Shown one piece after another: positions 52,566 to 61,692 of a DNA stretch of 64,000 bases (position 1 is the stretch's first letter; every line of letters begins with the position of its first letter). The stretch is from NCBI GenBank assembly GCA_029259915.1, contig JAJDED010000010.1, positions 115,062 to 179,061 of the forward strand, given 5' to 3'. The notes beneath the pieces are model-generated. The model was not told the origin of the DNA, made no database searches, and saw nothing but the letters and a program-made list of their open reading frames with translations. The DNA is from Planctomycetota bacterium. GTDB lineage: Bacteria > Planctomycetota > Planctomycetia > Pirellulales > Lacipirellulaceae. The position numbers and the translations under genes were made by a program.

Positions 52566-54452
52566 ATGAAATCCACATTGCCAATTGTTGAAGCATTCAA
52601 CGCAGCCCGTCGGTTCGGGATTGTGTTTGTCGTTGCGCTCGGTTTGGCAGCGGTTGGATTTGTCAGGCTGAGCTTCGGCGAGGTTGTCGAACAGCATTGG
52701 TTCGCGCAACCGGGGGAAAACGAGTTGCGATGCCTACCGCCGGTTGTCGAGCCGCGCGAATGCCGGACGTCACTGTTGCCGGGGACGGTTGACGGCTGTC
52801 ATGAATCGTCGCTGTTTGGTCGTCCGGAAATCACCCGCGTCGTGATCGGACCGCCATTGCTCCGCCACACGCCGACATGCGAAACCACGCCAGGGCATGT
52901 CTCGCCGCCAGCGGCTCCAGGTTTCATACGCAAACCAGTCCGCTACGGCGTGGTTTCGCCGGTAGCACCGGGGGTTGTCTCGTCCCATGCACCGCCGTGG
53001 GAACAATTGCCGACACCGGCAGAACTCGACGGCGGCATCTTGCAGGCGGTTCCTCACCGCAGCGATTGCCACAGTTGCCCCGCTCCCTACCGCTCCGACG
53101 ATTTTACTCCCGACCCGTTTTATGACCATTTCAGTTGGGATGCCTGTGCGGAAATCGATGTGTACGGCGGGAAATATCTCAATCGGGTGCAACGACCTGC
53201 GTTCGAGTGGGGCGTTCCTTTGTATCTCAACGGAATTTTGCCTCGCTCCGGCACCGCGTTGGGAACGACGAATCTCACGCAGCCCAAGTTTTATGTTTAT
53301 GGCGACTACCGCTCGGCAATTGCTTACAACGACAACGGGGCAAACGAACAATCGATTTGGGCCAATCGGCTGAACCTGGAAATCGATTTTTGGATCACCG
53401 CCACCGAACGGTTCCACATGTTTTGGGGCCCACTGGACGAACGCAACGAATTCTCCAGCGCAGTGTACGACAACGGTCGCGTCGACTTCAACGACGCTTG
53501 GGACGGCTGGGACGAGCGGACTGACACGATGTTTTTCGAAGGCGACCTGGGCTATTTGCTCGGCGGATTCAAAGGAATCGAAGCGCCGTTCGACATGCCA
53601 TTTGCCGTCGGCCTGATTCCTCTGTTGTTTCAAAACGGCGTGTGGATCGAAGACGCCTTCGTGGGTGCCGCGGTCACCATCCCCGCGCGCAACCACCCGG
53701 GGCTCGACTGGTCGAATTTCGATACGACGCTGTTCGTTGGGTTTGACGAAATCACGAATAACCGCGCCTTCGGCGGCGACAACGAGGCGGCTAACCTGGT
53801 CGGACTCACGACATTTATCGAACGGCGCGGTGGGTACATCGAATTCGGTTATGCGTTTGTCGACGATGGCGAAAACCTGGGGCGGAGCTTCCATAGCATT
53901 GGTGCTTCGTACACGCGTCGGTATTTGAATTTGGTGTCCAATTCGGTGCGCGTGCTGGCGAATACTGGCCAAGGCGGGCCGCACGACCAGCGCCCTGCCG
54001 ACGGCGTGTTGCTGCTGTTGGAAAACAGTTTCCTCACCCGCAATCCGTATAACGTAATTCCATACGCCAACCTGTTTGCCGGCTACCGCACGCCCCGACC
54101 CGCGGCACGGCTACAGGGACCGCTGAAAAACACCGGCATCAATTTCGAGTCGGACCTGCTCACCGGTTTTCCGTTTTTAGACGACACAGGGAACAACACC
54201 TACGGCGGGGCAGTCGGCGTTGATTTATTAGGCCACAGTTTTGAACAACAACTGATCCTCGAATTTGCGTTCCTGCAAACCTACGACGACCCAGCCAGCC
54301 GCGTTGCTCCCGGCGATCAATACGCGGTGGGCGCCCGCTATCAAAAGCCGCTGAGCCACACGCTCATTTTCCGCGCCGACGCCATGGTCGGCTGGCTCGA
54401 GAATAGCGAAGACATCTCCGGGGCACGGATCGAACTGCGCCGGAAGTTTTAA
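52566..54452 (+). CDS. Outer-membrane beta-barrel protein, planctomycete type
   Basis: The 628-residue protein has a signal peptide to about residue 38. Residues 40-190 are Pro- and Cys-containing and without strands. From about 200 on the sequence is a series of amphipathic strands with aromatic girdles (NRLNLEIDFWITATERFHMF, FDTTLFVGFDEITNN, GGYIEFGYAFVDDGENL) ending in the strand SGARIELRRKF with terminal Phe, the outer-membrane barrel signal. I cannot name a channel family. It follows the five-heme cytochrome by 131 bp, which may be functional or chance; the metal-efflux genes follow. Confidence 0.72.
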   Translation: MKSTLPIVEAFNAARRFGIVFVVALGLAAVGFVRLSFGEVVEQHWFAQPGENELRCLPPVVEPRECRTSLLPGTVDGCHESSLFGRPEITRVVIGPPLLRHTPTCETTPGHVSPPAAPGFIRKPVRYGVVSPVAPGVVSSHAPPWEQLPTPAELDGGILQAVPHRSDCHSCPAPYRSDDFTPDPFYDHFSWDACAEIDVYGGKYLNRVQRPAFEWGVPLYLNGILPRSGTALGTTNLTQPKFYVYGDYRSAIAYNDNGANEQSIWANRLNLEIDFWITATERFHMFWGPLDERNEFSSAVYDNGRVDFNDAWDGWDERTDTMFFEGDLGYLLGGFKGIEAPFDMPFAVGLIPLLFQNGVWIEDAFVGAAVTIPARNHPGLDWSNFDTTLFVGFDEITNNRAFGGDNEAANLVGLTTFIERRGGYIEFGYAFVDDGENLGRSFHSIGASYTRRYLNLVSNSVRVLANTGQGGPHDQRPADGVLLLLENSFLTRNPYNVIPYANLFAGYRTPRPAARLQGPLKNTGINFESDLLTGFPFLDDTGNNTYGGAVGVDLLGHSFEQQLILEFAFLQTYDDPASRVAPGDQYAVGARYQKPLSHTLIFRADAMVGWLENSEDISGARIELRRKF

Positions 54453-54514
54453 TCGGAATTCCTCGCGCTCTGGCCAGCGAAAACCCGATAAACTCCGATA
54501 GGGGAACTCGTCGG

Positions 54515-55945
54515 ATGAGAGCATCAATTTCAATTCTTACCATTGCGCTCACTCTGCTAGCAGGCTGCGCGTCTGCGCCGGAGTTGGTGAAGCTTCCCCA
54601 GGTTGCCGTCCAGTCGGCCATTCCTGTTGCTGAGGCCGAGGCTGCCGTAGTGTTGGCCAGATTCGCCGAGCCTATCCCCGCGAAAATTGAACAGCCCGAG
54701 TCTGTTGAAATCGAGCCCGAGGCAAAGTTGCTGGCAGCGCTCTCTGACGAATCAGCTAACGAAGAAGGTCTGACGCTGGCGATGCTGGAACAGCTTGCAC
54801 TGGCGAACAACCCGACGGTGGGACAGGCGGCCGCCAAAGTACGCGCGCTGCGGGGCAAGCGGTGCCAAGTTGGCTTGCGGCCGAATCCGACGGTGGGTTA
54901 CTTGGCAGGCGAAGTCGGCAACGAAAACACGGCCGGCCAACAGGGCGGATTCGTCGGCCAGGAATTCATTACTGGTGGCAAGCTCGAAAAAAATCGGGCT
55001 GTCGTCTCGGCAGAAATCCACAAGGCGCAGCAGTTGCTTGCCGCCACTCGGCAGCGAGTGCGCACCGACATCCGATTGAGCTACTATCGGGCGCTGTTGG
55101 CACAGCGTCGGGTCGAACTGGCTGCCGAACTTGCGGATGCAGCTAGTTCAGCCGTCGAAGCGTCGGAGCAGTTGCTCGCTGCTCAAGAGATTCCTCAAGC
55201 GGCACTGCTTCAAACCGAAGTCCAACATCAAACTGCCTTGCTGCTCGAGCGTACTGCTGACAACGAACTGGCGGCCGCTTGGCGTCAGATTTCGGCGGTG
55301 GTGGGCAGCAGCGATTTCCCCGCGCAAAAGTTGCAAGGAGACGCCACACAGTTGCCCAGCGAGCTCGACTGGGAAGAAACCTTATCGCATCTCACCGTGT
55401 CGAGTCCCGAGATCGCGGCAGCGGTTGCCGAGTTGAGCCGCGCACGTCGCGCGCTTCGCCGTGCCTGTGTCGAGTCGGTTCCGGACATCAACACTCAGGT
55501 GAGTGTGCAATTCGACGACGGCACGAACGACACGATCGCCAGTGTGCAAGTTGGCGTTCCCCTACCCCTTTGGAATCGCAACCAAGGGGGCATTTCTCAG
55601 GCGCAGTCGGAAGTCTCGATGGCATCGCAAAACATCGACCGGGTCGAACTCGACCTCAAACAACGGCTTGCGAATGCCTTTCTCGAGTACGCCGACGCCA
55701 AGACCCAAGTCGAAACCTATACGATCGAGATCTTACCCCGCGCAGAGCGAACTTTTTCTCTTGTTCAGCAAGGCTATGCAGCCGGGGAAGTCGGCTATCT
55801 CGACCTGCTGGCCGCACAGCGCATCTACGCGCAAACCAATCTGGCCTATCTCGATGCCCTTGGATCGCTCTGGAAAAATTGGACAAAAATCGACGGACTG
55901 CTGCTCGACGACAGTTTGAGTGGAGAGGCCAGAGGTCAGAGGTGA
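54515..55945 (+). CDS. TolC/CusC-type outer-membrane efflux lipoprotein
   Basis: The 476-residue protein starts with a lipoprotein signal (LTLLAGCASA, lipobox Cys at residue 18). Two TolC repeats, each mostly long helices, cover about 85-460: LTLAMLEQLALANNPTVGQA, FVGQEFITGGKLEKNRAVV, then SVQVGVPLPLWNRNQGGI. It is the outer-membrane exit of a heavy-metal RND system with the genes at 56736 and 58438. The last eight residues (SGEARGQR) and the stop are encoded by the left arm of a palindromic repeat (55925 on), so the native C-terminus was altered by insertion. Confidence 0.92.
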   Translation: MRASISILTIALTLLAGCASAPELVKLPQVAVQSAIPVAEAEAAVVLARFAEPIPAKIEQPESVEIEPEAKLLAALSDESANEEGLTLAMLEQLALANNPTVGQAAAKVRALRGKRCQVGLRPNPTVGYLAGEVGNENTAGQQGGFVGQEFITGGKLEKNRAVVSAEIHKAQQLLAATRQRVRTDIRLSYYRALLAQRRVELAAELADAASSAVEASEQLLAAQEIPQAALLQTEVQHQTALLLERTADNELAAAWRQISAVVGSSDFPAQKLQGDATQLPSELDWEETLSHLTVSSPEIAAAVAELSRARRALRRACVESVPDINTQVSVQFDDGTNDTIASVQVGVPLPLWNRNQGGISQAQSEVSMASQNIDRVELDLKQRLANAFLEYADAKTQVETYTIEILPRAERTFSLVQQGYAAGEVGYLDLLAAQRIYAQTNLAYLDALGSLWKNWTKIDGLLLDDSLSGEARGQR

Positions 55946-56025
55946 GAGGACAGGGAGCAGGATGAAAAAAACCATACAGATTGCTGATTTCTTTCTGACC
56001 TCTGACCCCTGTCCTCTGCACCTCC
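55925..56025. repeat. Palindromic repeat, 'GAGGTCAGAGG' class, overlapping the TolC-type gene end
   Basis: The left arm (about 55925-55961) and right arm (about 55993-56025) are imperfectly complementary (AGAGGTCAGAGG with CCTCTGACCTCT, GAGGACAGGG with CCCTGTCCTC). The left arm contains the stop codon of the TolC-type gene at 55945. Confidence 0.8.
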
Positions 56026-56201
56026 TTGCTATAATGGCAACTGTCTACACTGGCACAAGGAGTAGCCGCGATTCTATAAATCGCAGGCACCGCAGATTAT
56101 TGACCCCCGGGTGAGGGGGAAATGCACGACTTGACCTGGACTCCTCTAGAGCCTTTCGCAATACTTCCTTTTCCCATTCGACTTTTTTGGAACATCCACC
56201 C

Positions 56202-56627
56202 ATGAACCGTTTGATCACGATAATCACTGTCGCGGCCATTTCGGTTCATGCGCTTTGGGGTTGCTGTCATCATCAGCTCGAAAACGTCGCGGGCACCGCG
56301 GCGGAACATTCCGTCTGCTTTCATAACGGGCACTCCCACACTAGCCACGGTGTGCAACAAGATTGTTCCACGAACTCAGAGGGGAATCGGCATCCTCCCT
56401 GCAACGACGAGGATTGCTGCTGCCGATTGAAGTGTCAGTGGTTGACTTCTCCAACCGGTCGCGATTTAGCGCAACCGGGTATTTCTGCACAGGCATTTAC
56501 GACCATTGATCTCGCCTCCGCACAATCGGCTGGCGAAGTCTCTCTGAACGGCACCAAGGCAACTCTCGATTCGATCTGTGCGCACCCGGTGCGCATGCAT
56601 CTTGCCTTGAACGTGCTGCTGATCTGA
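56202..56627 (+). CDS. Small exported Cys/His-rich protein of the metal efflux operon
   Basis: This 141-residue protein starts at the ATG at 56202 with a hydrophobic N-terminus. It carries CCHHQ at about residue 22, a His/Cys run (HNGHSHTSHGVQQDC), and CNDEDCCCRLKC, enough ligands for several metal ions. No known domain is visible. Its position between the outer-membrane and adaptor genes suggests a periplasmic metal carrier or sensor (inference). Confidence 0.65.
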   Translation: MNRLITIITVAAISVHALWGCCHHQLENVAGTAAEHSVCFHNGHSHTSHGVQQDCSTNSEGNRHPPCNDEDCCCRLKCQWLTSPTGRDLAQPGISAQAFTTIDLASAQSAGEVSLNGTKATLDSICAHPVRMHLALNVLLI

Positions 56628-56735
56628 TGCCGGCGCCTCTCGCCGCTTTGCGTACGCTTCGCAAATCATTGCGGAAGTGCGCGGCTCACGAACTGTGTTT
56701 TCCAGATACGTTGAATCCTACTAGGAACTATTTCC

Positions 56736-58340
56736 ATGTCTCAAACAGAACCCAAATCTCCTCTTCGCCGAGGCCCCTGGATACTGATCGTGGTAGCGGT
56801 CGGCATAGCTGCGATCACGATACTGGGCCGAAGTGTTTGGCTGCCTTTGATTGAAAAAAGCGATAGCCAAGCCGACCATTCCGTGGCATTGGCGGACGAC
56901 CATCACGATCACGGTAGCGATGATCCCCATCATGAAGGCGAAGACCACGACCATGAAACCGACCATCACGCGGAAGATGATCACGATCACGAAAGTGATC
57001 ATCATGAGGGCGACGGTCATGACCATGACGCTGACGATCACCATGATGAGGGCGATGGACACGATCACGACGCCGAAGATCACCATGATGAAGGCGATGG
57101 ACACGACCACGACGCTGACGATCACGACGACCATGATCATGCGCACGAAGATCACGTGACGGTCCACATCAGCGAAAATGGGCTGAAAAATATCGGCTTT
57201 GTACCGTATGCCGTCGAGCCGACTCTGTATGATAAAAAACTTCGGCTGCCTGCGATTGTGGTTGAGCGTCCTGGGCGCTCGCAGCTGCATATCACGGCAC
57301 CGCTGACCGGTATTGTCACCGAGATTCATTCGGTCACGGGCGAGGCGGTCGAGCCTGGGCAGCCCCTTTTTGAAATGCGTTTGACGCACGAAGAACTCGT
57401 TGCTGCGCAGCGTGGTTACTTGCGTAATGCAGAGAACCTGGATGTCGTAAATCGTGAGATCAAGCGACTAAGTGCCTTGGGGGAGGGCGTGATTGCTGGC
57501 CGACGTATTCTTGAACAGCAGTACGAAAAGCAAAAGCTGGAGGCGTCGCTCCATGCGGAAGAGCAGGCGATGCTCCTGCATGGCATCACCCAACCACAGA
57601 TCGACGAGATTCTCGAGACCCGACGCCTTTTCCGATCGATCACTGTGCGAGCACCCGAGCATGCGCATGGCTGCGATCGTTGCAGGACGCCTCATCCGTT
57701 TCAAATTCAGCGGCTTGGCGTTGCCCAGGGAGAGCAAGTCGAGGCGGGGCACGAACTGGGAGTGCTCGCCGATCATTGTGAATTGCACATCGAAGGAATG
57801 GCCTTTGAAGATGATGCCCCGCTAATCCGACAGGCCGCGCAGGCAGGCCGTGAGGTCACAGCAAAACTCCTGGCAGGTAATACACCAAGCCCTATGTTAG
57901 CCGGTCTGGAGGTACTCTATGTCGCCGATCAAATCGATCCCAACACGCGGGCATTCAAAGTTTATTTGAGCCTGCCTAACGAGATGGCTCTCGACAAAAC
58001 GACCACTGCTGGCAAAAGGTACATCGAATGGGTTTACAAACCGGGCCAACGAATGCAGCTCCGCGTGCCTGTGGAGACTTGGGAAAACCAACTGGTGTTG
58101 CCCACCAGCGCCATCGTCGATGAGGGAGCAGAAGCCTACGTTTATCGCCAAGAGAGCGACCACTTCGACCAGGTGCCGGTACACGTGCTTCATCGCGATC
58201 AAGATTCCGTAGTCATCGCCAACGACGGAGCGCTGTCGCACGGCGATGTTGTCGCCGGTAGCGGCGCCTACCAAATGCACCTGGCACTCAAAAACAAATC
58301 CGGCGGCGGAATCGATCCCCATGCAGGACATAATCACTGA
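56736..58340 (+). CDS. RND periplasmic adaptor (CusB/CzcB type) with His-rich N-terminal repeat
   Basis: The 534-residue protein has a membrane anchor at about residues 14-34. Residues 47-138 are almost only His, Asp, Glu and Gly, with a 14-residue unit like DGHDHDADDHHDEG present three times; such stretches bind Zn, Co, Ni or Cu loosely. The adaptor fold follows: lipoyl-type LHITAPLTGIVTEIHSVTGE, an alpha-hairpin with REIKRLSALGEGVIAGRRIL, and the second half LGVAQGEQVEAGHELGVLAD. It links the inner-membrane pump to the TolC-type channel. The metal cannot be fixed from sequence. Confidence 0.9.
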   Translation: MSQTEPKSPLRRGPWILIVVAVGIAAITILGRSVWLPLIEKSDSQADHSVALADDHHDHGSDDPHHEGEDHDHETDHHAEDDHDHESDHHEGDGHDHDADDHHDEGDGHDHDAEDHHDEGDGHDHDADDHDDHDHAHEDHVTVHISENGLKNIGFVPYAVEPTLYDKKLRLPAIVVERPGRSQLHITAPLTGIVTEIHSVTGEAVEPGQPLFEMRLTHEELVAAQRGYLRNAENLDVVNREIKRLSALGEGVIAGRRILEQQYEKQKLEASLHAEEQAMLLHGITQPQIDEILETRRLFRSITVRAPEHAHGCDRCRTPHPFQIQRLGVAQGEQVEAGHELGVLADHCELHIEGMAFEDDAPLIRQAAQAGREVTAKLLAGNTPSPMLAGLEVLYVADQIDPNTRAFKVYLSLPNEMALDKTTTAGKRYIEWVYKPGQRMQLRVPVETWENQLVLPTSAIVDEGAEAYVYRQESDHFDQVPVHVLHRDQDSVVIANDGALSHGDVVAGSGAYQMHLALKNKSGGGIDPHAGHNH

Positions 58341-58341
58341 G

Positions 58342-58436
58342 GGATGAGGAGTAAGGGGCGAGGATCGAGGGATTCTCAATCCTCGGCCCCCACCCCTCGA
58401 TCCTCGATCCTAAATCCTCACCCCTCGATCCTCCGC
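58342..58436. repeat. Palindromic repeat, 'GAGGATCGAGG' class, between adaptor and pump genes
   Basis: GGGGCGAGGATCGAGG-type words on the left pair with CCCCTCGATCCTC-type words on the right, with an additional tandem copy of the right arm. It fills nearly the whole gap between the adaptor stop (58340) and the pump start (58438), and no Shine-Dalgarno of its own is visible before the pump ATG. Confidence 0.85.
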
Positions 58437-58437
58437 T

Positions 58438-61400
58438 ATGTTGACTTCCATCATTCGCTTTGCTCTTTCCAACCGGTTGTTGGTAATCTCTTGTGCCGTT
58501 TTGTTGTTGGGATTTGGCACTTGGCAATCGCTGCAATTGCCGATCGACGTGTTTCCCGACTTGAATCGGCCTCGGGTTGTCGTCATCACCGAAGCCCACG
58601 GCATGGCTCCCGAGGAAGTGGAAACCCTCATCACGTTTCCGATTGAATCGGTGCTTAACGGAGCGACGGGGGTTCAAGCAGTGCGCACTTCGTCGGCGAT
58701 TGGCATGTCGGTGGTGAATGTCGAATTCGATTGGGGCACCGACATCTACAACGATCGGCAGGTGGTTGCCGAGCGACTCGCTTTAGCTGCCGACAATTTG
58801 CCGCCCGACGTGAAACCACAATTGATGCCCATCTCGTCGATCATGGGACAGATCATGATCCTCGGAATGGTTTCCGAGGGGAAAACTTCCCCGATGGAAA
58901 TGCGCACTCTGGCCGACTGGGTGGTTCGGCAGCGGCTGCTCACGATTCCCGGGGTTTCCCAAGTGATCGTCATGGGCGGCCATCGCAAGCAGTACCAAGT
59001 ACTCGTGGACCCCGACCGGCTGGTACGCTATGGCATTACACTCGATGAAGTGCGAACTGCGCTTAAAGAATCAAACCAAAACACTGCCGGAGGGTATCTC
59101 GACGAACAAGGGCCGAACGAATTGCTCGTTCGCTCGTTAGGCCGGGTCACGTCGGTGGAAGAGATCGGCCAGATTGTGGTAAAGCATCGTCAGGGCCAAT
59201 CGGTCACACTCTCGCAAGTCGCGCGCATCGTTGCCGGCAAGCAAGTCAAGCGCGGCGATAGTTCGGCGTTTGTGAGGGTCAAGAGTCAAGAGTCAAGAGA
59301 CCAGAGCCAGAATGAAAAGAGGCATGCTCCTCTGGCTCTTGACTCTGGACTCTCGACTCTCGACTTCTCCGGTGGTCCCGCCGTGGTGATGATCGTGCTT
59401 AAACAACCGCAGGCCGACACGCGGTGGGTGACTGATCAAGTCTCCGAGGCTTTGGTAGATATGCGCGGATCGTTGCCGAACGATGTCCGTGTGTTGCCCA
59501 AATTGTATCAGCAAAAAGAGTTTATCGATCGGGCTATCGAAAACGTCGTCGAAGCCCTGCGCGATGGTGTTTTACTCGTGGTGATTATCCTTTTCCTGTT
59601 TCTGATGAATATCCGCACTACGTTAATCACACTAACTGCCATTCCGCTGTCGATTGTCTTGACGGCAATTGTCTTTGCCGCGTGTGGTCTGTCGGTCAAC
59701 ACGATGACGTTAGGCGGATTAGCCGTGGCGATAGGGGAATTGGTCGACGATGCCATTGTCGACGTAGAAAACATTTTCCGCCGCTTGCGCGAAAACCGAC
59801 ATCTTGCTGCGCCAAAGAATCCGCTTCTAGTCGTCTTTCAAGCGAGTTGCGAAATCCGTAGTTCCATCGTCTACGGTACGTTAATTGTCGTATTGGTCTT
59901 TGTACCGCTGTTCGCCCTGTCGGGTATGGAGGGGAAACTTTTCACGCCCCTGGGCATTGCGTATATCGTTTCGATTGTTTCCTCGTTGTTGGTGTCGCTT
60001 ACCGTGACGCCCGTGCTTAGCTATTGGCTACTGTCGCGGTCGGCTGCTGCGAGCGAAGAGAAAGACAGCATCCTACTCCGTGTGCTGAAAACGCTGGCCG
60101 GTTGGGCGATTCGATTGAGCTTGCGACTTTCTTGGCCAATCCTCTTCGCAACGGCGGGGGCGGTGGCGATTTCCGTATGGGGCGTATCACGATTGGAGAG
60201 CGACTTCCTGCCGCCATTTAATGAGGGAGCGGTGCAAATCAACGTGTTACTCCCCCCAGGGACATCGCTTGCCACGTCGGGCGAAGTCGCCAAGCGCGTG
60301 GAACAACGGCTCACGGAAGTTGAGGATCTCACGTCCTTCGTCCGCAGAACGGGCCGAGCGGAACTCGACGAACATGCCATGGGGGTGAATGTCACGGAAA
60401 TCATTGCCACGGTCGATCCCAATACAACGCGTTCCCGGGCAGAGGTTATCTCCACCATCGACGAAGCGTTGGCCGACATCCCGGGGATTGTCACTTCGGT
60501 CGAACAGCCGCTGGCGCATTTGATTTCCCACATGCTCTCGGGCGTCAAGGCGCAGGTGGCAATCAAGCTATTTGGCGATGATCTGGATCAGCTGCGCCGC
60601 GAAGCGGAGCGGATGCGAGTGACAATTTCCGAAGTTCCCGGCGTTCGCGATCTTCAGATCGAACAACAAGTATTGATTCCACAACTGCGAATCGATGCCG
60701 ACGGACAAAAGCTCAAGACATTCGGACTGCGCCGGGCTGATGTAAATCGGTTTGTAGCCACCGCGATGCAGGGAGAGGTGGTTTCGCAGGTGCTTCAAGG
60801 GCAGCGCACGTTTGACTTGCTGGTACGTCTGGGCGAAGAATCCCGCGAGGACCTGCAATCACTCAAACGAATGCTTCTCGATCTGCCCGGCGGGGGCAGC
60901 GCGAAGTTGGAGGACGTTGCTCGAATTTATCGAGCCGCTGGCCCCAACACGATCAACCGCGAACAAGTGCGTCGTCGGATTGTTGTACAGTGCAATGTTT
61001 CCGATCGCGGCTTGGTCGACGTGGTGAACGACATCAAAGCTCGCCTGCAACCGATTATCAGCGAATTGCCCGAAGGATATTTCGTGCAGTACGGCGGGCA
61101 ATTTGAAAGCCAGCAATCCGCCGCACGAAAAATCGGCATTCTGTTTATCATCTCTTTGCTCGGGATGTTTCTCTTGCTGTACAAAATGTTCCACTCCGCG
61201 AATCTCGCACTGCAAGTGATGGTCGCGTTGCCGACCGCGTTGATTGGGAGCGTGGCATCTTTATATTTCACCGGGCAAACGCTAACCGTGGCGAGCATGG
61301 TGGGGTTTGTTTCGCTCTGCGGGATCGCTTCTCGCAACGGGATCCTGTTGATAAACCATTATCTGCATCTCGTGAAATACGAGGGCGAACAGTGGACCCG

Positions 61401-61692
61401 CGAGATGGTCGTCCGCGCCGGCAAAGATCGGCTGGCGCCGGTGCTGATGACTGCCCTCACCTCGGGAATCGGATTGATGCCTTTAGCGTTGGCGGCCGGG
61501 GAGCCGGGTAAAGAAATTCTTTACCCCGTGGCCACGGTAATCATCGGCGGGTTGATCACGAGCACGCTGCTCGAGTTTTTCGTCCGCCCTGCTCTGTTCT
61601 GGAAAACGGGAATGCGGGCAGCCAAAGAGGTCGTCGATACTGGCCGATCGAGTGTGAAATTGGTGGAAGAAGAAGGCGGCGACGAGGATTAA
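58438..61692 (+). CDS. Heavy-metal efflux RND pump, CusA/CzcA family, with in-frame repeat insertion
   Basis: The 1084-residue protein has the RND plan: helix 1 at about 8-28, a large periplasmic domain, five helices at about 365-530, a second periplasmic domain, five helices at about 895-1055. The proton-relay helix reads AIGELVDDAIVDVENIF. Other signatures: LNRPRVVVITEAHGMAPEEV, PPGTSLATSGEVAKRVEQ. Standard length is about 1020-1050; about 30 residues near 280-310 (from RVKSQESRDQSQN to STLDFS) are encoded by a palindromic repeat at 59278-59364 and have no family counterpart; the family sequence resumes at GGPAVVMIVLKQ. It pumps metal ions from the periplasm or cytosol; specificity unclear. 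Confidence 0.93.
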   Translation: MLTSIIRFALSNRLLVISCAVLLLGFGTWQSLQLPIDVFPDLNRPRVVVITEAHGMAPEEVETLITFPIESVLNGATGVQAVRTSSAIGMSVVNVEFDWGTDIYNDRQVVAERLALAADNLPPDVKPQLMPISSIMGQIMILGMVSEGKTSPMEMRTLADWVVRQRLLTIPGVSQVIVMGGHRKQYQVLVDPDRLVRYGITLDEVRTALKESNQNTAGGYLDEQGPNELLVRSLGRVTSVEEIGQIVVKHRQGQSVTLSQVARIVAGKQVKRGDSSAFVRVKSQESRDQSQNEKRHAPLALDSGLSTLDFSGGPAVVMIVLKQPQADTRWVTDQVSEALVDMRGSLPNDVRVLPKLYQQKEFIDRAIENVVEALRDGVLLVVIILFLFLMNIRTTLITLTAIPLSIVLTAIVFAACGLSVNTMTLGGLAVAIGELVDDAIVDVENIFRRLRENRHLAAPKNPLLVVFQASCEIRSSIVYGTLIVVLVFVPLFALSGMEGKLFTPLGIAYIVSIVSSLLVSLTVTPVLSYWLLSRSAAASEEKDSILLRVLKTLAGWAIRLSLRLSWPILFATAGAVAISVWGVSRLESDFLPPFNEGAVQINVLLPPGTSLATSGEVAKRVEQRLTEVEDLTSFVRRTGRAELDEHAMGVNVTEIIATVDPNTTRSRAEVISTIDEALADIPGIVTSVEQPLAHLISHMLSGVKAQVAIKLFGDDLDQLRREAERMRVTISEVPGVRDLQIEQQVLIPQLRIDADGQKLKTFGLRRADVNRFVATAMQGEVVSQVLQGQRTFDLLVRLGEESREDLQSLKRMLLDLPGGGSAKLEDVARIYRAAGPNTINREQVRRRIVVQCNVSDRGLVDVVNDIKARLQPIISELPEGYFVQYGGQFESQQSAARKIGILFIISLLGMFLLLYKMFHSANLALQVMVALPTALIGSVASLYFTGQTLTVASMVGFVSLCGIASRNGILLINHYLHLVKYEGEQWTREMVVRAGKDRLAPVLMTALTSGIGLMPLALAAGEPGKEILYPVATVIIGGLITSTLLEFFVRPALFWKTGMRAAKEVVDTGRSSVKLVEEEGGDED
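59278..59364. repeat. Palindromic repeat inserted in frame in the RND pump gene
   Basis: The arms at about 59278-59311 and 59330-59364 are about 80-85% complementary. Word content (GTCAAGAGTC, CCAGAGCCAG, TCTGGCTCTTGACTCT) is the same class as 48424-48500 and 6118-6158. It contains no stop in the pump frame, so translation passes through it. Confidence 0.88.

Noticed and set aside
57012..57130. Short tandem DNA repeats resembling a CRISPR array
   Set aside because: The units are 42 bp of coding repeat (His/Asp/Glu codons) without spacers, fully in frame in the adaptor gene. No CRISPR array or cas gene was seen in the window.
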